From contig NZ_JARXYJ010000001.1 in the NCBI RefSeq assembly GCF_029894425.1, positions 2,666,001-2,730,000 of the forward strand: a stretch of 64,000 bases of DNA, given 5' to 3'. The stretch comes from Streptomyces sp. SAI-127 (GTDB lineage Bacteria > Actinomycetota > Actinomycetes > Streptomycetales > Streptomycetaceae). The position numbers and the translations under genes were made by a program. The notes beneath the pieces were generated by a model that worked only from the letters and a program-made list of their open reading frames with translations, was not told where the DNA came from and searched no databases. The stretch's first letter is position 1. The number at the start of each line of letters is the position of its first letter. This document shows, piece after piece, positions 41,875-51,245 of this stretch.

Positions 41875-41941
41875 GGGCGCGGGGCTGAGTCGAATCTGCG
41901 GCTACCGCCGCGCGGGCGCGACCAGCCCCCACCGGCCGCAA
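41875..41941 (+). repeat. Dispersed GC-rich element, long form
   Basis: Starts GGGCGCGGGGCTGAGTCGAA, has a central CTGCGGCTACCGCCGCG hairpin-forming part and ends GCGACCAGCCCCCACCGGCC. It matches the copy at 56661 nearly throughout. Both long copies fill the gap between convergent genes, here GH84 and the SIS gene, where the outer GGGGCT/AGCCCC pairing could act as a terminator. Confidence 0.82.
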
Positions 41942-41966
41942 GTTCCCCGCGATACCCCAGGCACCC

Positions 41967-42731
41967 CTAACTCGCCGTACGCCGAACCCGCCCCGCGTAC
42001 CGCTTCTCCAACTCCAGGTTGCCCTCGAACCCACCGGGCACGTTGGCCGAGACATACACCGGTGGCCGCTCGCCGGAGGCAAGCAGCAGCCCCGAAGCCT
42101 CCGCAACCGCCATCTGCACCAGCATCACCCCGGTCAGAGTGGACAGCGCCCCCACCGCCCCACCCCCCGGCAACGACAGCAACGCATCCCCGACGGGCGC
42201 CGCGTTGTCCAGCACCACATCCGCCAGGTCCACGAGCTTCTTCCCGCTCGCGTGCCCGGCCGGCACGGCCGCCGTGTGGGTGAGTGAGGTGATCGCGAGG
42301 ATCTTGTGCCCCTGGTGCCTGGCATGCAGCGCCATCTCCACGATGACGTTGTTGACGCCGGAGTTGGAGATGATGACGAACAGGTCCCGGGCGTGCGGCG
42401 CGGCCAGCTCGTAGAGACGGACGGCCACCCCCGGCTCACGTTCCAGCAGCGGGTCGTCGAGGACGCTCGGGTCGTCACCGCCGTAGAGGACGAGGTCGGA
42501 GATCTGGAGCCGGTTCGTGGGCACGAGCCCGCCCGCGCGGCCCGCGACCTCCAGGACCATCGCCTGGGAGTGACCGGTGCCGAAGGCGTGGATCACACCG
42601 TCGGCGCGGATGCAGTCGGCGATCAGCTCGGCGGCGCGGCGCACGTCCTCGCGGGCGGACTCGGTGACGTGACGGAGGACGTCCAGGCTCTGTTCGGCGA
42701 AGCCCTGGGCGCTGACTGACTCGACGGACAC
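41967..42731 (-). CDS. SIS-domain sugar-phosphate isomerase-like protein (UPF0309 type)
   Basis: 254 residues with one SIS domain: IHAFGTGHSQAMVLEVAGRAGG, DLFVIISNSGVNNVIVEMAL, GHKILAITSLTHT. The SIS fold binds phosphosugars; whether this one is catalytic (isomerase/etherase) or regulatory is not certain. GTG at 42731 is selected for its GGGGAG site 8 bases upstream; an in-frame start at 42815 would overlap the operator region. Divergent from the RpiR regulator gene with which it shares operators, so it probably handles a GlcNAc- or mannose-derived phosphosugar in the cytoplasm. Confidence 0.82.
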   Translation of the reverse strand: MSVESVSAQGFAEQSLDVLRHVTESAREDVRRAAELIADCIRADGVIHAFGTGHSQAMVLEVAGRAGGLVPTNRLQISDLVLYGGDDPSVLDDPLLEREPGVAVRLYELAAPHARDLFVIISNSGVNNVIVEMALHARHQGHKILAITSLTHTAAVPAGHASGKKLVDLADVVLDNAAPVGDALLSLPGGGAVGALSTLTGVMLVQMAVAEASGLLLASGERPPVYVSANVPGGFEGNLELEKRYAGRVRRTAS

Positions 42732-42752
42732 GCGACACTCCCCACTGATGGA

Positions 42753-42826
42753 TTGAACCACCATATAATCACCGATCGGTGAATCAATAAACCACAACGC
42801 GGTCCTGGTATTCAATCAGTGGTTCT
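42753..42826. promoter_or_regulatory. Operator cluster between the SIS and RpiR genes
   Basis: TTGAACCA (42753-42760), a perfect 14-bp palindrome TCACCGATCGGTGA (42769-42782), and ATTCAA...TGGTTC (42810-42825) lie in the 119-base divergent region. The RpiR -10 TACCTT (42839-42844) is 6 bases before its ATG, so its message is probably leaderless. On the minus strand TTGATT and TATGGT, 16 bases apart, may drive the SIS gene. Confidence 0.6.
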
Positions 42827-42850
42827 AAGGGTGGCTGATACCTTCTTTGC

Positions 42851-43735
42851 ATGCCTGCGACCGACGTCACCACCCTGATCCGCACCGAGCTGCCCCGGCT
42901 GGCCGGTTCCCTGCGGAAGGTCGGCGAGCTGATCCTGGAGGATCCGGCCGCCGTCACCCACTGCTCGGCCGCCGAGCTGGGCCGCCGCACCGGGACCTCG
43001 CAGGCCACGGTGACCCGGTTCTGCCGTGCCATCGGACTCGACTCCTATCAGCATCTGCTGATCGAACTGGCCCAGGAGCGCGGCCGCGGCGAGGTCTCCG
43101 ACTGGGGTTCGGCCGAGATCGGCCCCGACATCTCGCCGGACGACAGCCTTGAGCGGGTCGTCCAGGTGGTGGGCAGCGCGGACCTGCGCGCGATCCAGCA
43201 GACCATCGAGCGCATCGACCTCGATGCCCTGGAGCGCGCCGCCCAGGCCCTGGCGAAGGCCCGCCGCATCGACGTGTACGGCGTCGGCGGCAGTGGCGCG
43301 GTCGCCCAGGAGACCGAGACCCGGCTGTTCCGCATCGGCTGCCAGGTCCGCGGCTGGACCGAGGTGCACGGCGCGGCCACCTCCGCGGCCCTGCTCACCC
43401 CCGCCGACGTGGCCATAGGCATCTCCCACTCCGGCGCCACCCGCGAGACCCTCGAGCCCTTCGAGATGGCCAGGGAGCGGGGCGCGACCACCATCGCCAT
43501 CACCACCGACCCGCGCTCCCCGCTGGCCAGGGCCGCCGACATCCGGCTCATCTCCTCGACCTCCGAGACCAGCTTCCGCACCGGCAGCATCGGCGGCCGG
43601 CACTCCGTCCTGATGATCGTCGACTGCCTCTACGTCCGCGTCGGCCAGGTCGGCTACCAGCGGGCCAGCGCCTCCCTCGCGCTCACCGAGCACATCAGCC
43701 CGCAGCACACGGTGAAGGCTCGCCGTACGCGTTGA
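42851..43735 (+). CDS. RpiR/MurR-family transcriptional regulator
   Basis: 294 residues: N-terminal HTH_6 domain (HCSAAELGRRTGTSQATVTRFCRAIGL) and C-terminal SIS effector domain (IDVYGVGGSGAVAQE, VAIGISHSGATRETLEPFEMA). RpiR proteins sense phosphosugars, often amino-sugar phosphates. ATG at 42851 follows a -10 element directly. It is central and divergent within the glycan locus, and TGGTTC-core sites occur at its own promoter and at the promoters of the surrounding enzymes and transporter, so it is the likely pathway regulator, probably a repressor. Confidence 0.9.
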   Translation: MPATDVTTLIRTELPRLAGSLRKVGELILEDPAAVTHCSAAELGRRTGTSQATVTRFCRAIGLDSYQHLLIELAQERGRGEVSDWGSAEIGPDISPDDSLERVVQVVGSADLRAIQQTIERIDLDALERAAQALAKARRIDVYGVGGSGAVAQETETRLFRIGCQVRGWTEVHGAATSAALLTPADVAIGISHSGATRETLEPFEMARERGATTIAITTDPRSPLARAADIRLISSTSETSFRTGSIGGRHSVLMIVDCLYVRVGQVGYQRASASLALTEHISPQHTVKARRTR

Positions 43736-43756
43736 CCATGTCCGATCTTGCATGGA

Positions 43757-43796
43757 TGAACCACCGAGATAACTCAACAATGGTTGTTTGAATCAT
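43757..43796 (+). promoter_or_regulatory. Operator sites upstream of the GH38 gene
   Basis: TGAACCA (43757-43763), CAATGGTTG (43778-43786) and TTGAAT (43788-43793) recur here, 50-90 bases before the GH38 start. They match half-sites at the other promoters of this locus. A clear -10 was not identified. Confidence 0.55.
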
Positions 43797-43845
43797 CCTC
43801 TCAGTGCCAGGATGGGGCTCCCCCGAGTCATCTCGTAGGAGCCCC

Positions 43846-46800
43846 ATGCGTGTCACCGCTGTTGAGTCGACCGAGTTGTTCGTCGGTACACCCGAGCGGC
43901 CGCTCCAGGTGGTGGCCGTCGCCATCGAGCACCTTCCGGGTCGCTCGGTCCGCGTCACCGTCGAGGGACGCGGCACCGGAGAGACGGTCGTCACCGTCGG
44001 CGAGAACGGCACCGTGCGCGCCGAGATACCCGTGACCGGCGACGGCGGGCCCATCACGGTCACCGCGACCGACGGCGACGAGAGCGCGCACGACACCGGA
44101 GAGTTCACGGTCGCCGAGCCCGGCTGGACCATGTTCATGGTCAGCCACTTCCACTACGACCCCGTCTGGTGGAACACCCAGGGCGCCTACACCGAGACCT
44201 GGGACGTCGCCGACGCCCCGGTCACCACCGGTCTCCCGGCCCGCACCTTCGACTCGCGCGGCCAGTCCGGGATGAGCCTGGTCCGCGCCCACTGCGACCT
44301 GGCCCGGCGCGACCCGGCGTACACCTTCGTGCTGGCCGAGGTCGACTACCTCAAGCCGTACTGGGACTCCTTCCCGGAGGAGCGCGGCTTCCTGCGCGAG
44401 CTGATCCGCACCGGCCGCGTCGAGATCATGGGCGGCACCTACAACGAGCCGAACACCAATCTCACCGGCGCCGAGGCGACCGTACGCAATGCGCTGTACG
44501 GCGACGGATACCAGCGCGCGATCCTCGGGGCGTCCCCGGAGACGGCCTGGCAGCTGGACGCGTTCGGGCACGACCCGCAGTTCCCCGGGCTGATGGCCGA
44601 CGCCGGGGTGACGTCCAGCTCCTGGGCGCGCGGTCCCTTCCACCAGTGGGGCCCCACCCTGTCCGTCTTCGGCGAGGAGCCGCGGGACCCGACGCGGATG
44701 CAGTTCCCGGCGGAGTTCGACTGGATCGCACCCTCGGGGCGCGGGCTCCTCACCGCGTACATGGTCAACCACTACGGCGCCGGCTGGCGGATCGACAACG
44801 CGCCGACGCTGCCCGAAGCGGAGGCGGAGGCGTTCAAGCTCTTCCAGGGGCTCAAGAAGGTCGCGCTCACACGCAACGTGCTGCTCCCGGTCGGCGGCGA
44901 CTACGCGCCGCCGTGCCGCTGGGTGATGGACATCCACCGGAGCTGGAACGCCCGTTACGTCTGGCCCCGGTTCATCAGTGCCGTCCCCCGGGACTTCTTC
45001 GCCGCCGTGCGCGCGGAGCTGGACGCCGAGGGCCGCAGGGCCTCGCCGCAGACCCGGGACATGAACCCGGTCTACACCGGCAAGGACGTCTCCTACATCG
45101 ACACCAAGCAGGCCCAGCGTTACGGCGAGACGCTCCTCGCCGACGCGGAGGCCTGGGCGACCCTCGCCTCCCTCGTCACCGGGCACGCCTATCCGGACGC
45201 GGCCCTCGACAAGGCCTGGCGGCAACTCGTCTACGGCGCCCACCACGACGCCATCACCGGCTCGGAGTCGGACCAGGTGTACATCGATCTCCTCACCGGC
45301 TGGCGGGAGTTGGCCGACCTAGCCGAGACCGTGCACGCGGATGCCACCAAGGCGCTGGCCGACCGGGTCGAGCCGGGCACCGGCCCGGACCTGGTGGTCT
45401 TCAACCCGACGACCTGGGAACGACAGGACGTGCTGACCGTCGACGACCCGGGCCTGGTGCCCGTCGGCGACGACTTCCAGCCGCTGCCGGCCGTGCGCGA
45501 GCAGGACGGCACCCTGCGGGTCGTCGTCCCGCAGGTGCCCGGCATGGGCCTCAAGACCCTGCCCCTGGCGGCCGGTTCCCTCCCCGGATGGACCTCCGGC
45601 GAGGGGACCACCATTCGCAACGAGTTCTACGAGGTGACGGTCGACGCGGCTCGCGGCGGTGCCGTGAGCAGCCTGCGGGCGGTGACCGAGGGCGGCCGGG
45701 AGCTGCTGCCCGCCGGGGAGATCGGCAACGAACTCGTCGTCCAGGAGGAGTTCCCGAGACACCCGCGCTTCGGCGAGGGCCCCTGGCACCTCACCCCGAC
45801 CGGCACGACCGCCGCGCGCGGCCGTGACGTGACCGCCGACATCGAAGTCGCTCACTCCCCGGCCGGCTCCCGGATCACCGTCCGTGCCGACCTCGGCCTC
45901 TTCAAGTACACCCAGCGGCTCACCCTTTGGGCGGGCGTCGACCGTCTCGACGTCTCCACGACGATCGACGGCTACGACGGCGCCGACCGCCTGATCCGGG
46001 TCCGCTGGCCCTCCGACGTGCGGGGCGGGCTGCCCGTGCACGAGGTCGCCGACGCGGTGATCGGGCGCGGCTTCGGCTTCGTGGAGGTGGACAGCGAGCA
46101 GTTCCCGTGGACGCTGGACAACCCGGCCAACACCTGGTTCGGACTCGGTTCCACGGCCCGGGTCCTCCTGCACGACGACTCCGGTGCGCCGCTCGGCAGG
46201 CGGGCCATCGGCGTCGCGGAGCTGGTGTACGCCGACTGGGACGAGGCCGGTGAGCTGGGCGCCCCGCTCGCGGCGGCCCTCGTCCGCGCGGGCGTCACCG
46301 CCACCTCGACCATCGCGGGCGGCCCCCGCTACGGAGACCTGGAGGTGGACTCCAACCTCCCCGACATCCGGATCGCCGTCGGCGGCCCGGAGCGCAACTC
46401 GCTGGTCGCCGAGGCGCTCGCCATGGACCCGGCCGCCGACCGCGAGCTGCGCCGCCAGGTCGCCGAGCGGGGCGTGGCGTCCGTGTGGGTCGCACCGCGC
46501 GCCTCGCTGCGCGAGGAGTGGGTGCCGGGCGCCGACCTGCGCGACCTGGAACGCCTGCCCCTGCTCGTGATCGCGGGCTCGGACCCCTCGGGTGACGCCA
46601 AGGCGGTCGACGCGCTGATCGCCGACCTGGAGGACTTCACCGTCACGGCCACGGCGCCGGGCGGTGGCGAGGCCCTGCCGCCGGGCGACGCCTGGGACGG
46701 GCGCGGCTTCGCCGTCCTGAACCGCGGCACACCGGGCTGTGTGGTCACCTCCTCCGGAGACCTCTACATGTCCCTGATGCGCTCCTGCACCGGCTGGCCG

Positions 46801-48060
46801 TCCGGCATCTGGGTCGACCCGCCCCGCCGCACGACCCCCGACGGGTCGGGCTTCCAGCTCCAGCGCTGGTCGCACACCTTCGAGTACGCGGTCGTGGCGG
46901 GCGAGGGTGACTGGCGGGACCTCCGACTCCCCGCCCGCGGCCATGAGTTCAACCATCCGCTCACGGCCCGGGTGCGCGGTGGGTCCACGTCCCCGCTCCT
47001 GCCCAGGAAGACCTCCCTGCTGACGGTCGAGCCCGCCGGCGAGGTGCTTGTCGACGCCCTCAAGCCGCTGGGCTCCCCGCTGGCACGGGGCGGCACGACG
47101 CCGGCGGACCCGGGACGCGGGGTCGTCGTCCGCGTGCACGAGGTGAACGGACGGCCGGTGCGGGCACGGGTGCGCGGGCCGGTCGCCTGGACGGAGGGCG
47201 CCCGGGCGGACGTACTGGAAAGGCCCGGGGAGTCGCTGATCCCGGACGGCGAGGGGGCTCTGGAGGCGGAGCTGACCGGCTTCGAGGTGGCCACCGTCCT
47301 GGCCACGCCGCCACAGGCTCCCGAACCGACGGCCGACCCCGGTGTCGCCGCCCACGAGCCCGCCCAGCCCGTCCACACCCGTTACTGGCTGCACAACTCC
47401 GGGCCCGCCCCACGCGGCAACATGCCCGTCTCCGTCTACCTCTCCCCCACGGCTCTGACCGCCTCCGGCCCCGTCACGGCGACGGTCCGGATCAGCTCGG
47501 AGCTCACCGACACCTCGACGAACGGCACGGTGCTCTTCGAGGTGCCGCCCGGCTGGTCCGCGGAGCCCGCCGAACTGCCGTACGCGCTCGGCCCCGGCGG
47601 CTTCTCGCTGGCCGAGGTGACGGTGACACCGCCACCGGACGCCGAGCCCGGCCGCCACTGGCTCACGGCCCGGCTCTCGTACGGCGGGCAGAACTACGAG
47701 GACGTCATCGGCCTCGACGTGCCCGGCGGTCCGCCCGCCGGACAGGGGCTGGTGTGCGAGCTGAACGCCGACCGGGTCACCGTGCGCAGGGGTGAGCGGG
47801 CTCAGGTTCCGGTGAGCCTGCACAACACCACACGGGGCCCGGTCGGCGGCCAGCTGTGGGCGGTGTCCTCATGGGGCACGTGGCAGGGCGTGGGCCCCGG
47901 ACTGCGGGGCTTCACGGTGCCGGGCGGGGAACAGGTGGAGTGCGCGATCGAGGTGGACGGTTCCGCGATCCCACCGGGCTCGTACTGGCTGATGGCGAAG
48001 GCGGCGTGGAACGGCCACGTGGCCTACACCAAGGCGATCGCCCTGGAGGTGACGGAGTGA
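43846..48060 (+). CDS. GH38 alpha-mannosidase (large, cytoplasmic)
   Basis: 1404 residues. An extra N-terminal beta domain (1-92) precedes the GH38 catalytic domain: zinc ligands H103 and D105 in SHFHYDPVWW, nucleophile D238 in QLDAFGHDPQFPG, and the later zinc His in GAHHDAITGSESDQ. Middle and C-terminal beta-sandwich domains complete the GH38 architecture, with additional NPCBM/NEW3-like beta domains after about residue 1180. No signal peptide, so it acts inside on imported oligosaccharides, removing alpha-mannose by a retaining mechanism. ATG at 43846 has TAGGAG 5 bases upstream. The stop overlaps the next gene (GTGA). Confidence 0.92.
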   Translation: MRVTAVESTELFVGTPERPLQVVAVAIEHLPGRSVRVTVEGRGTGETVVTVGENGTVRAEIPVTGDGGPITVTATDGDESAHDTGEFTVAEPGWTMFMVSHFHYDPVWWNTQGAYTETWDVADAPVTTGLPARTFDSRGQSGMSLVRAHCDLARRDPAYTFVLAEVDYLKPYWDSFPEERGFLRELIRTGRVEIMGGTYNEPNTNLTGAEATVRNALYGDGYQRAILGASPETAWQLDAFGHDPQFPGLMADAGVTSSSWARGPFHQWGPTLSVFGEEPRDPTRMQFPAEFDWIAPSGRGLLTAYMVNHYGAGWRIDNAPTLPEAEAEAFKLFQGLKKVALTRNVLLPVGGDYAPPCRWVMDIHRSWNARYVWPRFISAVPRDFFAAVRAELDAEGRRASPQTRDMNPVYTGKDVSYIDTKQAQRYGETLLADAEAWATLASLVTGHAYPDAALDKAWRQLVYGAHHDAITGSESDQVYIDLLTGWRELADLAETVHADATKALADRVEPGTGPDLVVFNPTTWERQDVLTVDDPGLVPVGDDFQPLPAVREQDGTLRVVVPQVPGMGLKTLPLAAGSLPGWTSGEGTTIRNEFYEVTVDAARGGAVSSLRAVTEGGRELLPAGEIGNELVVQEEFPRHPRFGEGPWHLTPTGTTAARGRDVTADIEVAHSPAGSRITVRADLGLFKYTQRLTLWAGVDRLDVSTTIDGYDGADRLIRVRWPSDVRGGLPVHEVADAVIGRGFGFVEVDSEQFPWTLDNPANTWFGLGSTARVLLHDDSGAPLGRRAIGVAELVYADWDEAGELGAPLAAALVRAGVTATSTIAGGPRYGDLEVDSNLPDIRIAVGGPERNSLVAEALAMDPAADRELRRQVAERGVASVWVAPRASLREEWVPGADLRDLERLPLLVIAGSDPSGDAKAVDALIADLEDFTVTATAPGGGEALPPGDAWDGRGFAVLNRGTPGCVVTSSGDLYMSLMRSCTGWPSGIWVDPPRRTTPDGSGFQLQRWSHTFEYAVVAGEGDWRDLRLPARGHEFNHPLTARVRGGSTSPLLPRKTSLLTVEPAGEVLVDALKPLGSPLARGGTTPADPGRGVVVRVHEVNGRPVRARVRGPVAWTEGARADVLERPGESLIPDGEGALEAELTGFEVATVLATPPQAPEPTADPGVAAHEPAQPVHTRYWLHNSGPAPRGNMPVSVYLSPTALTASGPVTATVRISSELTDTSTNGTVLFEVPPGWSAEPAELPYALGPGGFSLAEVTVTPPPDAEPGRHWLTARLSYGGQNYEDVIGLDVPGGPPAGQGLVCELNADRVTVRRGERAQVPVSLHNTTRGPVGGQLWAVSSWGTWQGVGPGLRGFTVPGGEQVECAIEVDGSAIPPGSYWLMAKAAWNGHVAYTKAIALEVTE

Positions 48061-48731
48061 CGGAACACGCGGCACTGGTGGACGGCGAGGCGATCGCGAA
48101 ATCACGTGTGGACGCCTTCTTGGATGGACGCGGTCCTGGAGCGCCCCATAGGGGCGCGGGGAACTGCGCGACCAGCCCCAACGAACCCGCACCCGCCAGA
48201 CGACAAGCAGAGGCACCCTCTGCCGCGCGGCAACGACGACGGTGGGCCACCCAAGTCGTCGTCACCGACGAACTCGCCCGAAGGGCCTGCACCGACCGAG
48301 CCCTGAACGTACCGGAAGAGGTGTCACCCGCCTCCGTCCTGGCCGTCGCCGAGACAGACGTCGCAGACCTCGGCAGCATCGTCGCCGCAGCCCTCGCCCA
48401 CTCCCCCGCCGCCCGCACCCTCCTCGCCGCCCTGGAGTCCGAACAGACGGTCCCGGAAACCGCCGTACGGGACTACTACGACCGCAACCGGGACCGCTTC
48501 CTCACCCCGGACGCCCTCAGGCGGGGCGTCGATCCCTTCGACGAGGCCGCGCCCAGCGACACGCTGCCGTACGACGAGGTCCGCGAAGGCATCACACGCG
48601 AGCTCCGCAGGGCGGCAGGCCGCAAGGCATTCTTCGGCTGGCTGGACCAGGCACGCGCCGGTGTGACCTACGCCCACGGGCATGAACACCCCGGCGACCC
48701 CTCGCACCCGGACCACGAACACCGGCACTGA
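48057..48731 (+). CDS. Small protein with parvulin/SurA-like C-terminal part, coupled to GH38
   Basis: 224 residues, cytoplasmic. AVRDYYDRNRDRFLTPD and LPYDEVREGITRELRRAAGRKAFFGWLDQAR resemble the helical N/C regions of PpiC/SurA proteins, though a complete isomerase domain is not visible. The C-terminus is His/Asp-rich (AHGHEHPG...HPDHEHRH), suggesting metal binding. Translational coupling to GH38 (GTGA) hints at a chaperone or zinc-delivery role for that enzyme; this is inference. Residues about 29-43 (APHRGAGNCATSPNE) are encoded by a dispersed repeat inserted in frame, and the region after it is low-complexity. Confidence 0.7.
   Translation: MTEHAALVDGEAIAKSRVDAFLDGRGPGAPHRGAGNCATSPNEPAPARRQAEAPSAARQRRRWATQVVVTDELARRACTDRALNVPEEVSPASVLAVAETDVADLGSIVAAALAHSPAARTLLAALESEQTVPETAVRDYYDRNRDRFLTPDALRRGVDPFDEAAPSDTLPYDEVREGITRELRRAAGRKAFFGWLDQARAGVTYAHGHEHPGDPSHPDHEHRH
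48141..48186 (+). repeat. Dispersed GC-rich element, short form, inside a coding gene
   Basis: GCGCCCC-ATA-GGGGCGC is a perfect hairpin at 48141-48157, then CGGGGAACTGCGCGACCAG and CCCC follow. It is nearly identical to the copy in the membrane-protein gene at 26343 (opposite strand). The reading frame of the host gene is kept through it. Confidence 0.82.
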
Positions 48732-48761
48732 TCTCGCACGGAACCTAAACGCAACACGGGA

Positions 48762-48831
48762 AACCATTGACCTCCGATGAATTCTGGTCCACCTTTTCAT
48801 CAATCGGAGTCGGAGTTGGTTCATTGAACCA
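48762..48831 (+). promoter_or_regulatory. Promoter-operator region of the sugar ABC transporter
   Basis: TGGTTCATTGAACCA (48817-48831) is a perfect 15-bp palindrome, the best full operator in the locus. AACCATTGA (48762-48770) repeats the half-site at 38748. CTCCGAT (48772-48778) and ATCGGAG (48803-48809) form another inverted repeat. The palindrome lies 18 bases before the ATG, where a bound repressor would block initiation. Confidence 0.65.
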
Positions 48832-48849
48832 GCCGTGGAGGGGCATCAC

Positions 48850-50223
48850 ATGCGTGCAAAGAGACTGACCCGCACCCTGACCTGTTTCGCCGTTCTGTCG
48901 CTGACAGCCGCCGGCTGCGGCCTGTCCGGCGGCGGATCCGACAGCGGAGACGCCACCGCCGGCGGCTGCAAGGTCGACAAGGGCAACGTCGGGTCGGGCA
49001 AGCTCACCGGCGAGGTCAAGGGCGACATCACCTTCCAGACCACCAACCTGAAGAAGGACTTCGGAGACTTCTTCAACGGAGTGATCAAGGACTTCGAGAC
49101 CGCCCACCCCGGCACCAAGGTCAAGTGGATCGACGACCCGGGCGACTCGACGTTCGGCCAGCGCACGGTCGCCGACGCCCAGGCCTGCACCCTGCCGGAC
49201 GTCCTCAACGTCGACTCCCCCACCGCGACCTCCCTCACCAAGGCCGGCTACCTGCTGAACGTGGGCGTCAAGGACCCCGACGCCGCCAAGCCCTTCGTCC
49301 CGGCCTTCTGGAAGTCCAGCGTCATGAAGGACCCCTCCGGCGCGTCGGTCCACACGGTCCTGCCCTGGTACACCGGCGGCATCGTTCTGACGTACAACAC
49401 CGATCTGCTGAAGCAGGCCGGTGTCGACCCGGCGAAGCCGCCGACGACCCTGTTCGGGCTGTTCGCGGACTACGAGAAGGTCGCCAAGGCGGGCGACGGC
49501 AAGTTCTACGCGACGATGGCCAACCCGGTGTGGCGGATCCCGTCCGACTGGGACCAGATGAACATCAAGACGCTGTCCGCCGACGGCAAGTCCGCCGTCT
49601 TCGCCGACGATCCGCGCACGGTCCAGTGGGTCGAGTGGATGACCAAGCTGTACAAGGAGGGCGCGATGCCGAAGGACTCGCTGTCCTCCAGCAACGACCC
49701 CTCCACGCTCTACAGCCAGGGCAAGGTCGCCTACGGCTCGACCAACCCGAGCTTCGTGCGCTTCGTGCAGCAGAACAGCCCCTCGGTCTACGACAAGACC
49801 GCGGTCGGCCAGCAGCCCTTCGACGCGCTCGGCCACACCACCGGCGCCCCGCAGTACATCGCGACGGCGGCGACCAGCAAGAACGCCACCACGGCGCTGG
49901 CGTTCTCGGAGTTCCTCACCAACGCCGAGAACCAGACGGCCTGGTGCAAGGACCCGAAGGTGGTGATCTTCCCGACGACCTCGGCCTCGCTGGACGACCC
50001 GTTCTTCCAGAAGGTCGCCGGTGACGACCCGTTCGCGCAGGCCCGCAAGCTGGTCGCCGAGCAGCTGAAGACGGCCACCGCCTACCAGACCAACATCTCC
50101 TCGGCCATGCAGAACGCCATCGTCGCCCAGGTGCAGCTGGCCATGCAGGGCAAGAAGAGCGCGGCGGACGCGGTGAAGGACGCCCAGGCGAAGGCCAACG
50201 AGATGCTGAAGCAGAGCAGCTGA
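48850..50223 (+). CDS. Sugar ABC transporter substrate-binding lipoprotein
   Basis: 457 residues. Lipobox LTAAGC with C23 marks a lipoprotein. The mature part is a family 1 extracellular solute-binding protein (DFETAHPGTKVKWIDDPGD, PDVLNVDSPTAT, LPWYTGGIVLTYNTDLLKQAG), the type that binds oligosaccharides. ATG at 48850 has GGAGGGG 6 bases upstream; the longer frame to 48835 has none. First gene of a three-gene importer operon with the two permeases; no ATPase gene is present, so a shared MsiK-like ATPase elsewhere probably energises it. The ligand is most likely an N-glycan fragment, from context. Confidence 0.9.
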   Translation: MRAKRLTRTLTCFAVLSLTAAGCGLSGGGSDSGDATAGGCKVDKGNVGSGKLTGEVKGDITFQTTNLKKDFGDFFNGVIKDFETAHPGTKVKWIDDPGDSTFGQRTVADAQACTLPDVLNVDSPTATSLTKAGYLLNVGVKDPDAAKPFVPAFWKSSVMKDPSGASVHTVLPWYTGGIVLTYNTDLLKQAGVDPAKPPTTLFGLFADYEKVAKAGDGKFYATMANPVWRIPSDWDQMNIKTLSADGKSAVFADDPRTVQWVEWMTKLYKEGAMPKDSLSSSNDPSTLYSQGKVAYGSTNPSFVRFVQQNSPSVYDKTAVGQQPFDALGHTTGAPQYIATAATSKNATTALAFSEFLTNAENQTAWCKDPKVVIFPTTSASLDDPFFQKVAGDDPFAQARKLVAEQLKTATAYQTNISSAMQNAIVAQVQLAMQGKKSAADAVKDAQAKANEMLKQSS

Positions 50224-51245
50224 TGGCGGCGACGCACACCACGAACCCGGTGTCCGTGCCCGGTGCGGAGGCCAAGGTCTCCGCACCGGGCCCGGCCCCG
50301 TCCCGCGCCCGCCGACTCGCCAGGGCCGTACTGCCGGGGCCCGCCCCCGGCGCCAACGGGGCGGCCATGTACCGCCGTTGGTGGCTGCCGTGGCTGTGGA
50401 CCGCGCCCGCGATCGCCTGCGCGGTGATCTTCGGCGTGTTCCCGTTCCTCAACACCATGCTGCTGTCGTTCACCAACGCCAAGCCGCTGGGCGGCGCGTA
50501 CCGTTTCGTCGGGCTCGACAACTACACGCGGATGCTGGACGACTCGGACTTCTGGCTGGCGACCCGCAACAGCGTCCTGTACGCGCTGATCGTCGTACCG
50601 CTGATGGTGCTGCTGCCACTGCTGCTCGCCGTGCTGGTGGAGAAGAACCTGCCGGGCATCGGCTTCTTCCGGTCCGCCTTCTACACACCGGTGCTGGCCT
50701 CCAGCGTGGTCGTCGGTCTGAGCTGGCAGTGGCTGCTGGCCGACGACGGACTGGTCAACACCTGGCTGCAGAAGGCCCACTTGATCAGGTCGGCCGTCCC
50801 GTTCCTGTCGGACTCCTGGCTGATCCTGCTGTCCGCGATGGGCCTGACCCTGTGGAAGGGCCTCGGCTGGTACATGGTCTTCTACCTGGCCGCCCTCGGG
50901 AACGTCCCCAAAGAGCTCCACGAGGCCGCCGCCATGGACGGCGCCGGAGCGGCCCGCCGCTTCTGGCACATCACCGTGCCCGGCGTACGGCAGGCCATGA
51001 TGCTCGTCGGCACCCTCACCGGCATCGGATCGCTCAGGGTCTTCACCGAGATCTACATGCTCGGCAGCGCCACCGGCGGCCCCGGCGGCGCCGACCGCAC
51101 CCTGCCCTTCTACATCCGGGACGTCGGCCTGGACCCGATCACCGGCAACGCGGGGTACGGCTCGGCCGTCAGCGTGGCCCTGTTCCTGCTGACGCTGGGA
51201 CTGACCCTGCTGGCGCAGCGCCTGACGAAGGAGGACGAGGCATGA
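50223..51245 (+). CDS. Sugar ABC transporter permease (MalF type)
   Basis: 340 residues: a Pro/Ala-rich cytoplasmic N-terminus of about 50, then six membrane helices. The EAA motif is ELHEAAAMDGAGAARRFWHITVPG. Its ATG shares one base with the stop of the binding-protein gene (TGATG), so translation is coupled. It pairs with the next gene's product as the inner-membrane channel of the importer. Confidence 0.9.
   Translation: MAATHTTNPVSVPGAEAKVSAPGPAPSRARRLARAVLPGPAPGANGAAMYRRWWLPWLWTAPAIACAVIFGVFPFLNTMLLSFTNAKPLGGAYRFVGLDNYTRMLDDSDFWLATRNSVLYALIVVPLMVLLPLLLAVLVEKNLPGIGFFRSAFYTPVLASSVVVGLSWQWLLADDGLVNTWLQKAHLIRSAVPFLSDSWLILLSAMGLTLWKGLGWYMVFYLAALGNVPKELHEAAAMDGAGAARRFWHITVPGVRQAMMLVGTLTGIGSLRVFTEIYMLGSATGGPGGADRTLPFYIRDVGLDPITGNAGYGSAVSVALFLLTLGLTLLAQRLTKEDEA

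Noticed and set aside
38748..48831. DasR-type operator in the amino-sugar locus
   Set aside because: The sites lack the ACTGGTCTAGACCAGT pattern; TGGTTC-core half-sites fit a different regulator.
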